Shown here: piece after piece, positions 14,434 through 22,567 of the stretch
Position numbering within the stretch: the stretch's first letter is position 1
How the letters are laid out: each line of letters begins with the position of its first letter
From: DASQZK01 sp963732905
GTDB taxonomy: Bacteria > Bacteroidota > Bacteroidia > Bacteroidales > GCA-2748055
Assembly: GCA_963732905.1 (NCBI GenBank)
Contig: CAVTBM010000008.1
Coordinates: forward strand, 186,001 to 250,000
DNA length: 64,000 nucleotides
Direction: 5' to 3'
Notes under the pieces: model-generated
Databases searched by the model: none
What the model was told of the DNA's origin: nothing
Seen by the model: only the letters and a program-made list of their open reading frames with translations
Translations under genes and position numbers: made by a program

Positions 14434-17232
14434 ATGAAAAAATTTTTCAGGATCCTTTTCATTATCCTCGTCTTGATCTTCGTGATTATTTTTACTGTGC
14501 CTTTCCTCTTTAAAGGTGAGATTATGAGGTTTGCCAAACAGGAAGTTAACCGGAATGTCAATGCCACCGTCGACTGGTCAGATATTTCTGTTTCACTGTT
14601 CAGGGGATTTCCCGACCTGGAGGTATCTCTGAAAGATGTTTCAGTCATCGGCCTCAATAAGTTCAGAGGCGATACTCTTGTGGCATTCAACCGGTTTGCA
14701 GTGAAAATAGACCTAATCTCTGCATTTTCGGGAAAAATCAAGGTGAAATCGGTTAACCTCGAGAAACCCGTGCTCCGAGCCATTGCTTTGAAAGACGGAA
14801 GCGTTAATTGGGATATAACCTTCCCTTCAACCGATACTTCCCTTGTTGAAGAACCCGCCGATACGTCATCTATGAATCTCGTGGTAGATATTAAGTCTTT
14901 CAGGGTAAATGATGCCAGCATACATTATTCCGATGAAGATCTGAACATAAACACCACAATCGAAAATTTTAACATGATGCTCACAGGTAATCTTACCGGA
15001 GATTATTCAGACCTTGACCTGATTTCGGAAGCAAAAAGTCTTACCGTGGATTATGACGGAATCAGATACATTAGTAATATGGCCTTCACTCTGAAAGCCC
15101 TGATAGGGGCCGATCTTAAAAACAGTATCTACACTCTGAAGGACAATGAACTTAAGATGAACGGGATGGTTCTGGGCCTGAACGGTACATTTGGTATGCC
15201 GTCTGATTCGGTCTATACCGTAGACATGAATTACACTACCAAAGAAGCGGATTTCAAAGCGCTGCTTTCCATGATACCTGCTGTTTACATGCAGGATTTC
15301 AGCGGACTCAAAGCGACGGGTAAATTCAAACTCGACGGTACCATAAAAGGACAAATCACCGAAACTCTTATGCCATCCTTCGGCATGGATCTGACGGTGA
15401 CCGACGGGCATTTTGCCTATCCCGACCTTCCCAAATCTGCGGATAATATCCAGATGAATATGAAAATTTTCTATGATGGCGCATACGAAGACAACACCAC
15501 AGTCGACCTGGACCGCTTTCATATTGAAATGGCCGGTAATCCGGTTGACATGAGTTTTCATATCCGGACTCCTTTTTCAGATATGCAAATGAATGGTTCT
15601 GTAAGTGGAAAGCTTGATCTGGCCACAATTTCGGATGTTATCCCACTCGATAGTATGAGCATGAAGGGATTGATCACCGCAAATATTAAGATGATGGGCC
15701 GGATGTCGGATATTGAAAATGAAAACTATGAGGCATTCCAGGCTTCCGGTGATCTCGCTGTGCAAGGTTTGGAAGTGACGGGTGGGGATATCCCTGAAAG
15801 CGTTAAAATCGAAAATTGCCGGATGGTTTTTTCTCCCCAATATGTCAACCTGGAGAATTTTGATGCCACTATCGGTACCAGTGACCTGCATCTTAACGGC
15901 CGCCTTGAAAATTTCATACCTTATATGTTTAAGGATGAAACCATCAGGGGAAACCTCTCGATGCATTCTCAGCTTCTCGATCTTAACGCGCTGATGGCTG
16001 CATCGGATGAAACGGAAACAACAACAACCGAAGATACTGTCGCTCTTACTGTTTTCGAAGTGCCACGGAACATTGATTTTACCCTTTCCGCCGCCCTTGC
16101 AAAAGTGATTTATGACAAGCTTGAAATTACAAATTTACATGGTGGGATCACCGTTAAAAACGGCATCATGAATATGAAGGGTCTCTCTATGGAACTTCTT
16201 GGCGGAGATATGACCATGAGCGGCCAGTACAACACCCAGGATGTGTCCACTCCACTCATGGATCTCGATATGAATATGAACAACATTGATTTTCCTTCGG
16301 CATTCAACGCCTTCAATACCGTTGAAAAACTGGCTCCTGTTGCAGAAATGTGCCGCGGGAAATTCAGCACCCAGCTTCAGCTTTCCACCCTGCTCGATTC
16401 AGCTATGAACCCGGTGATGAACAGCATCAACGGAAAGGGTGTGTTGAAGACCAGCCAGGTTGAAATCATCAACAACAAGACGATGGATAAGATAGCTGAT
16501 GCACTTAAGAATGATAAATTCAGGAACCCTTCCCTGACAAATGTTAATCTGTCATTTCAGATCAGGGATGGCAGGGTGTATGTCGATCCATTCGACACAA
16601 AACTGGGTAACTCCAAAGTGACCATCGGTGGTGACCAGGGATTTGACCAGACCATGAATTACCTGATGAATTTCAGCATTCCAAGGGAAGATTTTGGCAG
16701 CACGGCAAATAGCGTTCTCGAAAATCTTACGACTCAGGCTAAATCCAAAGGCTTTGATATTAAGCCGGGTGAAAATGTGAATGTCCAGGCTAAAATCACT
16801 GGTACTTTTACCGATCCTAAGATCAGCCTGGCAGTGAAGGAGAACCTGCAGAACGCTAAGAAGGAGATTATAGAAGCCGTACAGGAACGGGTTAACCAGG
16901 AAGTCGAGAAAGCTAAAGAAGAAGTTAAAAAAGAAGTGAGTGCCGAGATAGATAAAATAATGAAGGATGCTCAGGAACAGGCGGATAATATTAAGAAGTC
17001 GGCAGCCGATGCCGGAGTATCCCTCGTCGGCGAGGCTCAGTTGCGGAAAAAGCAATTGGTTAAGGAAGCCGGCAGTAATCCGCTTAAGAAAGTGGCAGCT
17101 GAAAAAACAGGCGATGAACTGATAAAAAAAGCTAAGCAACAGGCCGATAACCTGAATAAAAATGCCGATGTAAAAGCAAAGGCCATCATGGATGCAGCCC
17201 AAAAGCAGGCAGATGCTTTAAAGAATAAGTAA
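14434..17232 (+). CDS. AsmA-family protein with a C-terminal coiled-coil extension
   Basis: The 932-residue protein starts with a single membrane anchor (FFRILFIILVLIFVIIFTVPF), followed by an AsmA N-terminal pattern (VDWSDISVSLFRGFPDLEVSLKDV in two parts, then LVAFNRFAVKIDLISAFSG). A long beta-rich body runs to an AsmA-like C-terminal region (VSFQIRDGRVYVDPF-like, about 700-790). AsmA proteins span the periplasm and are linked to lipid transport to the outer membrane. The last 140 residues are an alanine/lysine/glutamate coiled coil (EKAKEEVKKEVSAEIDKI, then KQADALKNK) that is unusual for the family. It is monocistronic and ends at a strong terminator. Confidence 0.85.
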   Translation: MKKFFRILFIILVLIFVIIFTVPFLFKGEIMRFAKQEVNRNVNATVDWSDISVSLFRGFPDLEVSLKDVSVIGLNKFRGDTLVAFNRFAVKIDLISAFSGKIKVKSVNLEKPVLRAIALKDGSVNWDITFPSTDTSLVEEPADTSSMNLVVDIKSFRVNDASIHYSDEDLNINTTIENFNMMLTGNLTGDYSDLDLISEAKSLTVDYDGIRYISNMAFTLKALIGADLKNSIYTLKDNELKMNGMVLGLNGTFGMPSDSVYTVDMNYTTKEADFKALLSMIPAVYMQDFSGLKATGKFKLDGTIKGQITETLMPSFGMDLTVTDGHFAYPDLPKSADNIQMNMKIFYDGAYEDNTTVDLDRFHIEMAGNPVDMSFHIRTPFSDMQMNGSVSGKLDLATISDVIPLDSMSMKGLITANIKMMGRMSDIENENYEAFQASGDLAVQGLEVTGGDIPESVKIENCRMVFSPQYVNLENFDATIGTSDLHLNGRLENFIPYMFKDETIRGNLSMHSQLLDLNALMAASDETETTTTEDTVALTVFEVPRNIDFTLSAALAKVIYDKLEITNLHGGITVKNGIMNMKGLSMELLGGDMTMSGQYNTQDVSTPLMDLDMNMNNIDFPSAFNAFNTVEKLAPVAEMCRGKFSTQLQLSTLLDSAMNPVMNSINGKGVLKTSQVEIINNKTMDKIADALKNDKFRNPSLTNVNLSFQIRDGRVYVDPFDTKLGNSKVTIGGDQGFDQTMNYLMNFSIPREDFGSTANSVLENLTTQAKSKGFDIKPGENVNVQAKITGTFTDPKISLAVKENLQNAKKEIIEAVQERVNQEVEKAKEEVKKEVSAEIDKIMKDAQEQADNIKKSAADAGVSLVGEAQLRKKQLVKEAGSNPLKKVAAEKTGDELIKKAKQQADNLNKNADVKAKAIMDAAQKQADALKNK

Positions 17233-17259
17233 AACTGAACGGTATTTAAGTCTACTGAA

Positions 17260-17287
17260 AAGCCCGAAGTCTTCCTGCTTCGGGCTT
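17260..17287 (+). terminator. Terminator after the AsmA-like gene
   Basis: AAGCCCGAAG (17260-17269) pairs perfectly with CTTCGGGCTT (17278-17287) around an 8-base loop, followed by a T-rich stretch (TGTGTTTT). It lies 28 bases after the AsmA stop. Confidence 0.8.
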
Positions 17288-17390
17288 TGTGTTTTGGATG
17301 ATGTTTCCAGCCGGTCTATGTACCTGTCACTCCCGGATCCCGTCAAGTTTATACTATCCCCTGTTCTCTGCCCAATGACCGGAACCAATA

Positions 17391-17423
17391 AAAAAGCCGC
17401 CCACAATTAGCAGACGGCTTTTT
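17391..17423 (-). terminator. Terminator of rplS
   Basis: AAAAAGCCG (17391-17399) pairs with CGGCTTTTT (17415-17423). On the minus strand the stem is followed by a run of T, 23 bases beyond the rplS stop. Confidence 0.8.
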
Positions 17424-17445
17424 AATATTTTCTCCAGAATATCCC

Positions 17446-17793
17446 TTAGAAACGTTTTTCCTGGATTCTGGCTTTCTTTCCTCTAAGACCACGGAAGTAG
17501 TAGATTCTGGCCCTTCGAACACGACCTTTCTTGTTGACCTCAATCTGTTCAATGAAAGGAGAAGTAAAAGGGAAAATTCTTTCAACGCCGACATTACCCG
17601 ACATTTTGCGAACGGTAAAAGTAGCTGTGCCGCCATCACCCTTCCTCTGAATCACTGTTCCCCGGTATTGCTGGATCCTTTCCTTGTTGCCTTCTTTGAT
17701 CTTATAGTGTACCGTAATTGTATCACCGCTATGGAAAGCGGGAAAGTTCCTTTCGGTAGCAAATTCTTTTTCAACAACCTTCATTAAGTCCAT
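17446..17793 (-). CDS. rplS: 50S ribosomal protein L19
   Basis: The 115-residue protein has the conserved L19 sequence: FHSGDTITVHYKIKEG, RIQQYRGTVIQRKG, ERIFPFTSPFIEQIEV and a basic end RRARIYYFRGLRGKKARI. It sits at the 30S-50S interface. It is monocistronic, with a promoter matching the phylum consensus upstream and its own terminator. Confidence 0.97.
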   Translation of the reverse strand: MDLMKVVEKEFATERNFPAFHSGDTITVHYKIKEGNKERIQQYRGTVIQRKGDGGTATFTVRKMSGNVGVERIFPFTSPFIEQIEVNKKGRVRRARIYYFRGLRGKKARIQEKRF

Positions 17794-17837
17794 CCTGGTA
17801 GAAATTTAATAGTATAATACCCGTTTTTAACAGGCTG

Positions 17838-17869
17838 CAAATGTATGATAATCTTTTTCAAAAAACAAA
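17838..17869 (-). promoter_or_regulatory. Predicted rplS promoter
   Basis: On the minus strand TACATTTG (17838-17845) and TTTG (17866-17869) are separated by 20 bases, matching the Bacteroidota sigma consensus. It lies about 45 bases before the L19 start. Confidence 0.6.
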
Positions 17870-17904
17870 AGAATACCTTAAAAAACCGGGCATCAATGTT
17901 ATTA

Positions 17905-19626
17905 TCAATGTTCCCCGTTACCTGTTTCGAGAAGTTTATCTCCCGTATCTTTAACGACGGCCTTTTTCCAAAAGTCTGGATATCCCGGCTGATCGGGATT
18001 GGCCGGGTAGCCATATTTATTTCTCAGGAATTTGCCGCCGGCTTCTTTTTTCACATTCCCATCGATATACTTTACCAGCAGGTACTGTCCAAGTTCTTTC
18101 CAGCGGCTGACAGTATAATTTCCCATATTGACGGAATAATCCGTCAGGTAAGCCAGTGCGAGTTCCGGATCCTTATCATATAGTTTCAGAGCACCATCAT
18201 CAACCGCCGGTGTAAAGGAAGTGAACCTGGATTCAAGTTCTTTCTGAACTTTGATGACATCGGCACTCATCAGATCGTAGCGGAGATAGGAGAAATTTGA
18301 CACGAAGTTAAATGCCCAGAAGGCGGAAGTGGGGGAGTAGGTGAGAAGGTCGCCATTGCCTACGGCATAGGATTCCGGGACCCTTGTCATGCCACAGTAC
18401 ATAGGAACATAACATGTTGTGGCGGCATCGTCAACGCCGAACCACAGGATTCCACCAACCGGGTCGGGCAGCCAGTTACGCGCTTCTGCTACAAAAGAAA
18501 ATCCGGTCTGTTGGGTGGCTGTGGCTCTCTCATTACAGTATACCTTTGTGGTGTCATCGCCAACCGACCAGTCGAGAGGTCTCCAGCGGTAGGGAAGATG
18601 AAAAGGTCCTGCCCCGGCATCCTGGCGCATATCCAGCGGAGTTCCCTCCAAATGATCACGCATAAAGCTCATCATGTCGAGGTTGGTGATTTTGCGGTCG
18701 GCCTTGACCCAGAGAGGCATACGGTTTTCCAGGTCCTTCCCGGTAACATAATCCCAGTATTTTTCCATGCCCTTGCTCACTTTGTTGAAAAATGTCCACA
18801 CTCTGAGATCACAGAAACGGGCACCCCCGAAATTCACCGGGCAATACGTGTCAGAAAAGCTGAAATCCTTATCTTTTCCACTAAACCAGCCGTTCTGACG
18901 TGCGACATCGATAACGTCCCAGGCATAAACGGTTGAAATATCCGGTTGAAATATCTGCTCAATATGTTTTGAAGAAATGGATGTTCTGCCGTCTTCAAGA
19001 GGGAAAGTCTGTATTCGGGCCTGGTTGGCATGTCCGCATACATAGCCGTCGGGAACACGTCGTGCAACCCATACGGCTCCTGTGTTGCCTTCTCCTTTTC
19101 CGATCATCTCAAGGATCCATACTTCATCGGGGTCTGCGATGGAAAAGGATTCTCCTTCACTGTAATATCCGTATTTGTCAACCAGTGTGGTCATGGTTTT
19201 AATGGCCTCCCTGGCATTTTTGGAACGCTGAAGGGTGATATACATCAAAGAACCATAATCGATAATTGCTTTGGGGTCAACCAGGGATTCCCTGCCACCG
19301 TAGGTGGTTTCCCCAATGGACACCTGGTGTTCATTCATATTTCCTACTACCGAGAACGTATGCTTAACCTGGGGAATCTGCCCCAGAAACTTATTCGTAT
19401 CCCATTCATTGATATCCAGCATGGAACCCTCCGGGTAATCTTGGGCCGGACGGAAATAGAGTTCACCATACAATACATGAGAATCTGCTGCGTAAGTGAT
19501 CATTGTCGATCCGGTAGCGGATGCACCCTTCGTAACAAGATAATTCGTACACGACTTCACTTCCCCTGTGGTGAAAAAAATCAGCCATGCCGTTAAAATA
19601 AAAAACAAAGATCTGTACTTTTTCAT
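17905..19626 (-). CDS. Secreted C69-family dipeptidase
   Basis: A signal peptide (KKYRSLFFILTAWLIFFTTG) is followed by SCTNYLVTKGAS, where the Cys is the expected N-terminal nucleophile exposed by processing in family C69 (PepD-type, Ntn hydrolase fold). Other family parts include YAADSHVLYGELYF, NEHQVSIGETTYGG, SFSIADPDEVWILEMIGKG and RRVPDGYVCGHANQARI. It probably cuts dipeptides or other short amide substrates in the periplasm. I chose the ATG at 19626, which starts directly at the signal peptide; an ATG seven codons upstream (19647) is also possible. At 573 residues it is slightly longer than typical members. Confidence 0.88.
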   Translation of the reverse strand: MKKYRSLFFILTAWLIFFTTGEVKSCTNYLVTKGASATGSTMITYAADSHVLYGELYFRPAQDYPEGSMLDINEWDTNKFLGQIPQVKHTFSVVGNMNEHQVSIGETTYGGRESLVDPKAIIDYGSLMYITLQRSKNAREAIKTMTTLVDKYGYYSEGESFSIADPDEVWILEMIGKGEGNTGAVWVARRVPDGYVCGHANQARIQTFPLEDGRTSISSKHIEQIFQPDISTVYAWDVIDVARQNGWFSGKDKDFSFSDTYCPVNFGGARFCDLRVWTFFNKVSKGMEKYWDYVTGKDLENRMPLWVKADRKITNLDMMSFMRDHLEGTPLDMRQDAGAGPFHLPYRWRPLDWSVGDDTTKVYCNERATATQQTGFSFVAEARNWLPDPVGGILWFGVDDAATTCYVPMYCGMTRVPESYAVGNGDLLTYSPTSAFWAFNFVSNFSYLRYDLMSADVIKVQKELESRFTSFTPAVDDGALKLYDKDPELALAYLTDYSVNMGNYTVSRWKELGQYLLVKYIDGNVKKEAGGKFLRNKYGYPANPDQPGYPDFWKKAVVKDTGDKLLETGNGEH

Positions 19627-19734
19627 AATCACGGTTGTTTGTTTCATTTTGAAAAACCATTTTATATACTCTTTCGACGGCCTGAAAACCGGATGTTAAT
19701 TCCACGCATTTCAGAACCCTGGATTATAATTTGT

Positions 19735-19742
19735 CAAAAATA
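19735..19742 (-). promoter_or_regulatory. Predicted promoter of the C69 dipeptidase gene
   Basis: The minus strand reads TATTTTTG at this site, an exact match to TAnnTTTG, about 110 bases before the start. A clear TTTG box at the usual distance is not visible. Confidence 0.35.
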
Positions 19743-20114
19743 AGAATTTCTGCCACCTTTACTGGGGGAGGGTGGAATAATATCATATATTTTACAACAG
19801 TTAATACCGATTTAAATGGGGTTTAAAAATTTCTTTAATATTCAATTCAACCCCCCTTAAAAAATGTTAAAAATTATTAAAAAGGGGTATACAATTAAAA
19901 AAAACCCCCTATATTTGCATTGTGAATTGACAAACAGAAATGTTCTTAACATAACGATAATAATAATTTCAAACGCATTTAATTTGCAGATCCAGGATTG
20001 GATGTAACTTTGTGATGTAGTTTGAGATCAAAATTTGAAATATTGGTACAAAATTTGATGAATAAAAACATCATTTATACCGAGACAATATTGAATGGGT
20101 TAGACCGTTTAAAG

Positions 20115-20165
20115 AGTTAGTAGTTTTAGTTAGTAGTTTAGTTGGTAGTTTTAGTTAGTAGTTTG
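20115..20165 (+). repeat. Four tandem 12-13 nt repeats
   Basis: Units start at 20115, 20128, 20140 and 20153 and read AGTTAGTAGTTTT, AGTTAGTAGTTT, AGTTGGTAGTTTT and AGTTAGTAGTTTG. They differ by one substitution and by the last T. They lie directly upstream of the terminator of the candidate small RNA. Confidence 0.85.
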
Positions 20166-20174
20166 AGAAGAAAG

Positions 20175-20203
20175 GATGCGCTGTGAAGCGCATCTTTTTT
20201 TTT
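20175..20203 (+). terminator. Strong terminator of the candidate small RNA
   Basis: GATGCGCT (20175-20182) pairs with AGCGCATC (20187-20194) around a GTGA tetraloop, followed by nine T (20195-20203). In the minus direction it could also end the alcohol dehydrogenase transcript, but the T tract there is poor. Confidence 0.8.
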
Positions 20204-20204
20204 A

Positions 20205-21344
20205 TCATATCATGAACTTAAGAATATCGGAACGATCCTGGTCATTGAGTTTCTGCGCTGCTCCCTCACACTTGTTTCGGTTCATCAGCTGGAGAATTTC
20301 CACCGCTTGGTTTTCATGTATTCCGGCTTCATTAAGTCTCACCGGACTACCAAGCTTTCTGAAAAAGGATTCAAGGCTTTCTATGGCAGCATCAGCACCT
20401 TTCGTACCGAACAACCGGCTTCCGAGATCCGAAATTCTATCCGGAATCCGTTCCTTCATTTTCCTGAGCCAGGCCGGATACACAATGGAAAGGGATGCAC
20501 CGTGTGGTGTATCATAAAGAAAAGAAAGAATATGTCCCAGTGCGTGAACGCCCCAGTCACCGTTCAGCCGTCCGTAACTTGTAAGACCATTCAACGCATT
20601 AGTGGCTGCCCACATGATCTTTGCCCTCAAGTCATAATTACTGAGATCCTTCATGAGCAGAGGTCCGTTGTCCAACGCTTCTTTTATAATGGATACAACA
20701 AACCGGTCCGACAAACTTGCATCGCCCTTCCCGAACCAGGCTTCCATGGAATGAGCAATCAGGTCAACGATCCCGTAGGCCGTATAATTTGCAGGTACGG
20801 TGGTGGTATATGCAGGATCAAGAAAAGAATGTACAGGAAACAGGGCTGGATCACGGTACCCTATTTTCTCCCGTGTCTGTTCATTCTGTAAAACGGCAAC
20901 CTGGTTCATCTCGGTTCCTGTAGCAGCAAGGGTCAGAACGGCAATAACCGGTACGGCAGTAACCGGGTCTACCTTCATCTTCATCACTTCCCAGGCTTTG
21001 ACCCGGCGGGAGATACAAACTGCCGTAATTTTGGCCGAGTCTATGACACTCCCGCCACCCACAGCCACAATAAAATCAATTCCTCCATCAATACCGGTCC
21101 GCGCAGCGGAATCCACATCTACGGACAGGGGGTTGGACTTAATTCCGCTGAACTCTACGACTTCAATGCCAGCATTTTGAAGTTGCATTTTTGTCAACTC
21201 ATAGCTGCCGTTCTTCAAAACAGAGCCCTTGCCATACATGAGAAGGGTTTTCCTGCCCAGAGGGACGGCTGCATTTCCGAGCTCATTTATACAACCTCTT
21301 CCAAAATGCACGGATGTGGGTACGTACGCTGTAAAATTTTCCAT
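20205..21344 (-). CDS. Iron-containing alcohol dehydrogenase, butanol dehydrogenase (BdhA/YqhD) type
   Basis: The 379-residue protein shows the group III alcohol dehydrogenase plan: an N-terminal Rossmann-like part with nucleotide motif GGGSVID (96-102), and metal ligands Asp194 and His198 (DLIAHSMEAW), His267 (GVHALGH) and His281 (DTPHGASL). It should reduce aldehydes or oxidise primary alcohols with NAD(P)H. The full ligand set argues for an active enzyme. It stands alone; neither neighbour reveals a pathway. Substrate range cannot be told from sequence. Confidence 0.9.
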   Translation of the reverse strand: MENFTAYVPTSVHFGRGCINELGNAAVPLGRKTLLMYGKGSVLKNGSYELTKMQLQNAGIEVVEFSGIKSNPLSVDVDSAARTGIDGGIDFIVAVGGGSVIDSAKITAVCISRRVKAWEVMKMKVDPVTAVPVIAVLTLAATGTEMNQVAVLQNEQTREKIGYRDPALFPVHSFLDPAYTTTVPANYTAYGIVDLIAHSMEAWFGKGDASLSDRFVVSIIKEALDNGPLLMKDLSNYDLRAKIMWAATNALNGLTSYGRLNGDWGVHALGHILSFLYDTPHGASLSIVYPAWLRKMKERIPDRISDLGSRLFGTKGADAAIESLESFFRKLGSPVRLNEAGIHENQAVEILQLMNRNKCEGAAQKLNDQDRSDILKFMI

Positions 21345-21484
21345 TGTTCGATATTACTGATTTGACGATTATATATTTACTGCAACCGGGCTATATTTCT
21401 ATGACAGGCAACACCCTCGCGATATCAATGAAGATAGCCGGGTATTAACCGGTCATGCAGATGTACTGGCTCTGGCTGCTTTCA

Positions 21485-22567
21485 CTAGTTCTCACGTCCT
21501 GGCCAGACAATAATTCCGCCTGAACAGTCGGATGAGGCTCCCGTTACCGATGAAAGGCAATTGTTTTCCCCAAGCATCCGCAACAGACCAAGAAAAGCAA
21601 AGATAATGGCTTCCTTATAATCGACAATGCTGGTATCCGGGATAATGATATTGTTTTCGCTCTTGTCCATGAGAAGCTTCATCAGAAAACCATTCCTGGC
21701 ACCACCACCAGTAACAAGAACGCGTCCTTTATTCTTCACTTTCAAAGCTTCTGCGATCTGGAATGAGATATGTTCATACAGGGTCCTTAAAACATCTTCA
21801 GCCCTCAGGGCTTCTGAAGAAATCAAAGGTAAAAACAGGTCTTCCAGAAATTCCCTTCCTAAAGATTTCGGGGGTGGAACAGAATAATAACCTAATGAAT
21901 TCATCTCAGCCAGTAAACCCGGTATGACTCTGCCTTTTTTACCCATATTACCATTCCGGTCATACTCCGCTCCAAGCCTTCGTGAAACATAATTCAGGAC
22001 GGTATTGGCGGGGCATATGTCGAAGGCAATTCTCCTATGATCTTCATTATCAAAAGAAACATTTGAAAATCCGCCGATATTGAGACACAGGTCATATTCG
22101 CCAAACAGAAGCTTGTCACCTGTCGGTACCAGGGGAGCACCCTGCCCGCCCAGGCTGACATCGTGGCTCCTGAAATCGTATATTACGGGAAGGTCCGTTA
22201 TAGCAGCTATGTCGTGTCCGTTACCGATCTGAAGAGAATAACCCAGATCAGGTCTGTGAAAAATGGTGTGACCGTGCGATGAGATAAACGACGGATCACC
22301 TCCGTTTTCAGAGAGGAAATCCCTGCAAACAGCACCCAGATATCTTCCGAAATTGTGATCGAGTTCGCAAAGTGACGGGGCCTTCATTGAGTAAGACTTT
22401 TCAAGCAGCTCTTTCCATGCTTCAGGGTAGATCAGGGTCTTTCCTTTTATGAGCCGGAAGTCCCACGATTCAGTTTTGTTGATAAACTCACAGAAAACGA
22501 CGTCCAGTCCGTCAAGTGACGTACCTGACATCAGTCCGAGACAACGGTATTTTTGTTTACTTTTCAT
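21485..22567 (-). CDS. anmK: Anhydro-N-acetylmuramic acid kinase
   Basis: The 360-residue protein has the AnmK signatures: N-terminal GLMSGTSLDGLDVVFC, SSHGHTIFHRP, LQIGNGHDIAAIT, VYDFRSHDVSLGGQGAPL and GGFSNVSF, then VTGGGARNGFLM. It phosphorylates 1,6-anhydro-MurNAc during recycling of cell-wall sugars. It starts immediately after the stop of the M23 peptidase gene, so both are probably co-transcribed in a cell-wall turnover operon. Confidence 0.92.
   Translation of the reverse strand: MKSKQKYRCLGLMSGTSLDGLDVVFCEFINKTESWDFRLIKGKTLIYPEAWKELLEKSYSMKAPSLCELDHNFGRYLGAVCRDFLSENGGDPSFISSHGHTIFHRPDLGYSLQIGNGHDIAAITDLPVIYDFRSHDVSLGGQGAPLVPTGDKLLFGEYDLCLNIGGFSNVSFDNEDHRRIAFDICPANTVLNYVSRRLGAEYDRNGNMGKKGRVIPGLLAEMNSLGYYSVPPPKSLGREFLEDLFLPLISSEALRAEDVLRTLYEHISFQIAEALKVKNKGRVLVTGGGARNGFLMKLLMDKSENNIIIPDTSIVDYKEAIIFAFLGLLRMLGENNCLSSVTGASSDCSGGIIVWPGREN

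Larger units (their letters stand above)
19910..20203 (+). ncRNA. Candidate small RNA in the 557-base intergenic region
   Basis: TATATTTG at 19910-19917 matches the phylum -7 box. About 280 bases downstream a perfect hairpin with nine T follows. Neither neighbouring gene is on this strand, and the longest frame between them is about 20 codons. Just before the terminator are four tandem copies of AGTTAGTAGTTTT-like units. A promoter, no coding frame and a strong terminator together suggest a small RNA transcribed from about 19,924 to 20,203. The family was not recognised. Confidence 0.45.

Noticed and set aside
15007..17202. Long antisense frames within the AsmA-like gene
   Set aside because: They are in the shadow of a clear coding gene, lack domains, and are rich in His/Cys/Phe from reverse-complement codon bias.
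19030..19596. A 188-codon plus-strand frame opposite the C69 dipeptidase
   Set aside because: The minus-strand gene has a signal peptide and a full family pattern; the plus frame has neither.
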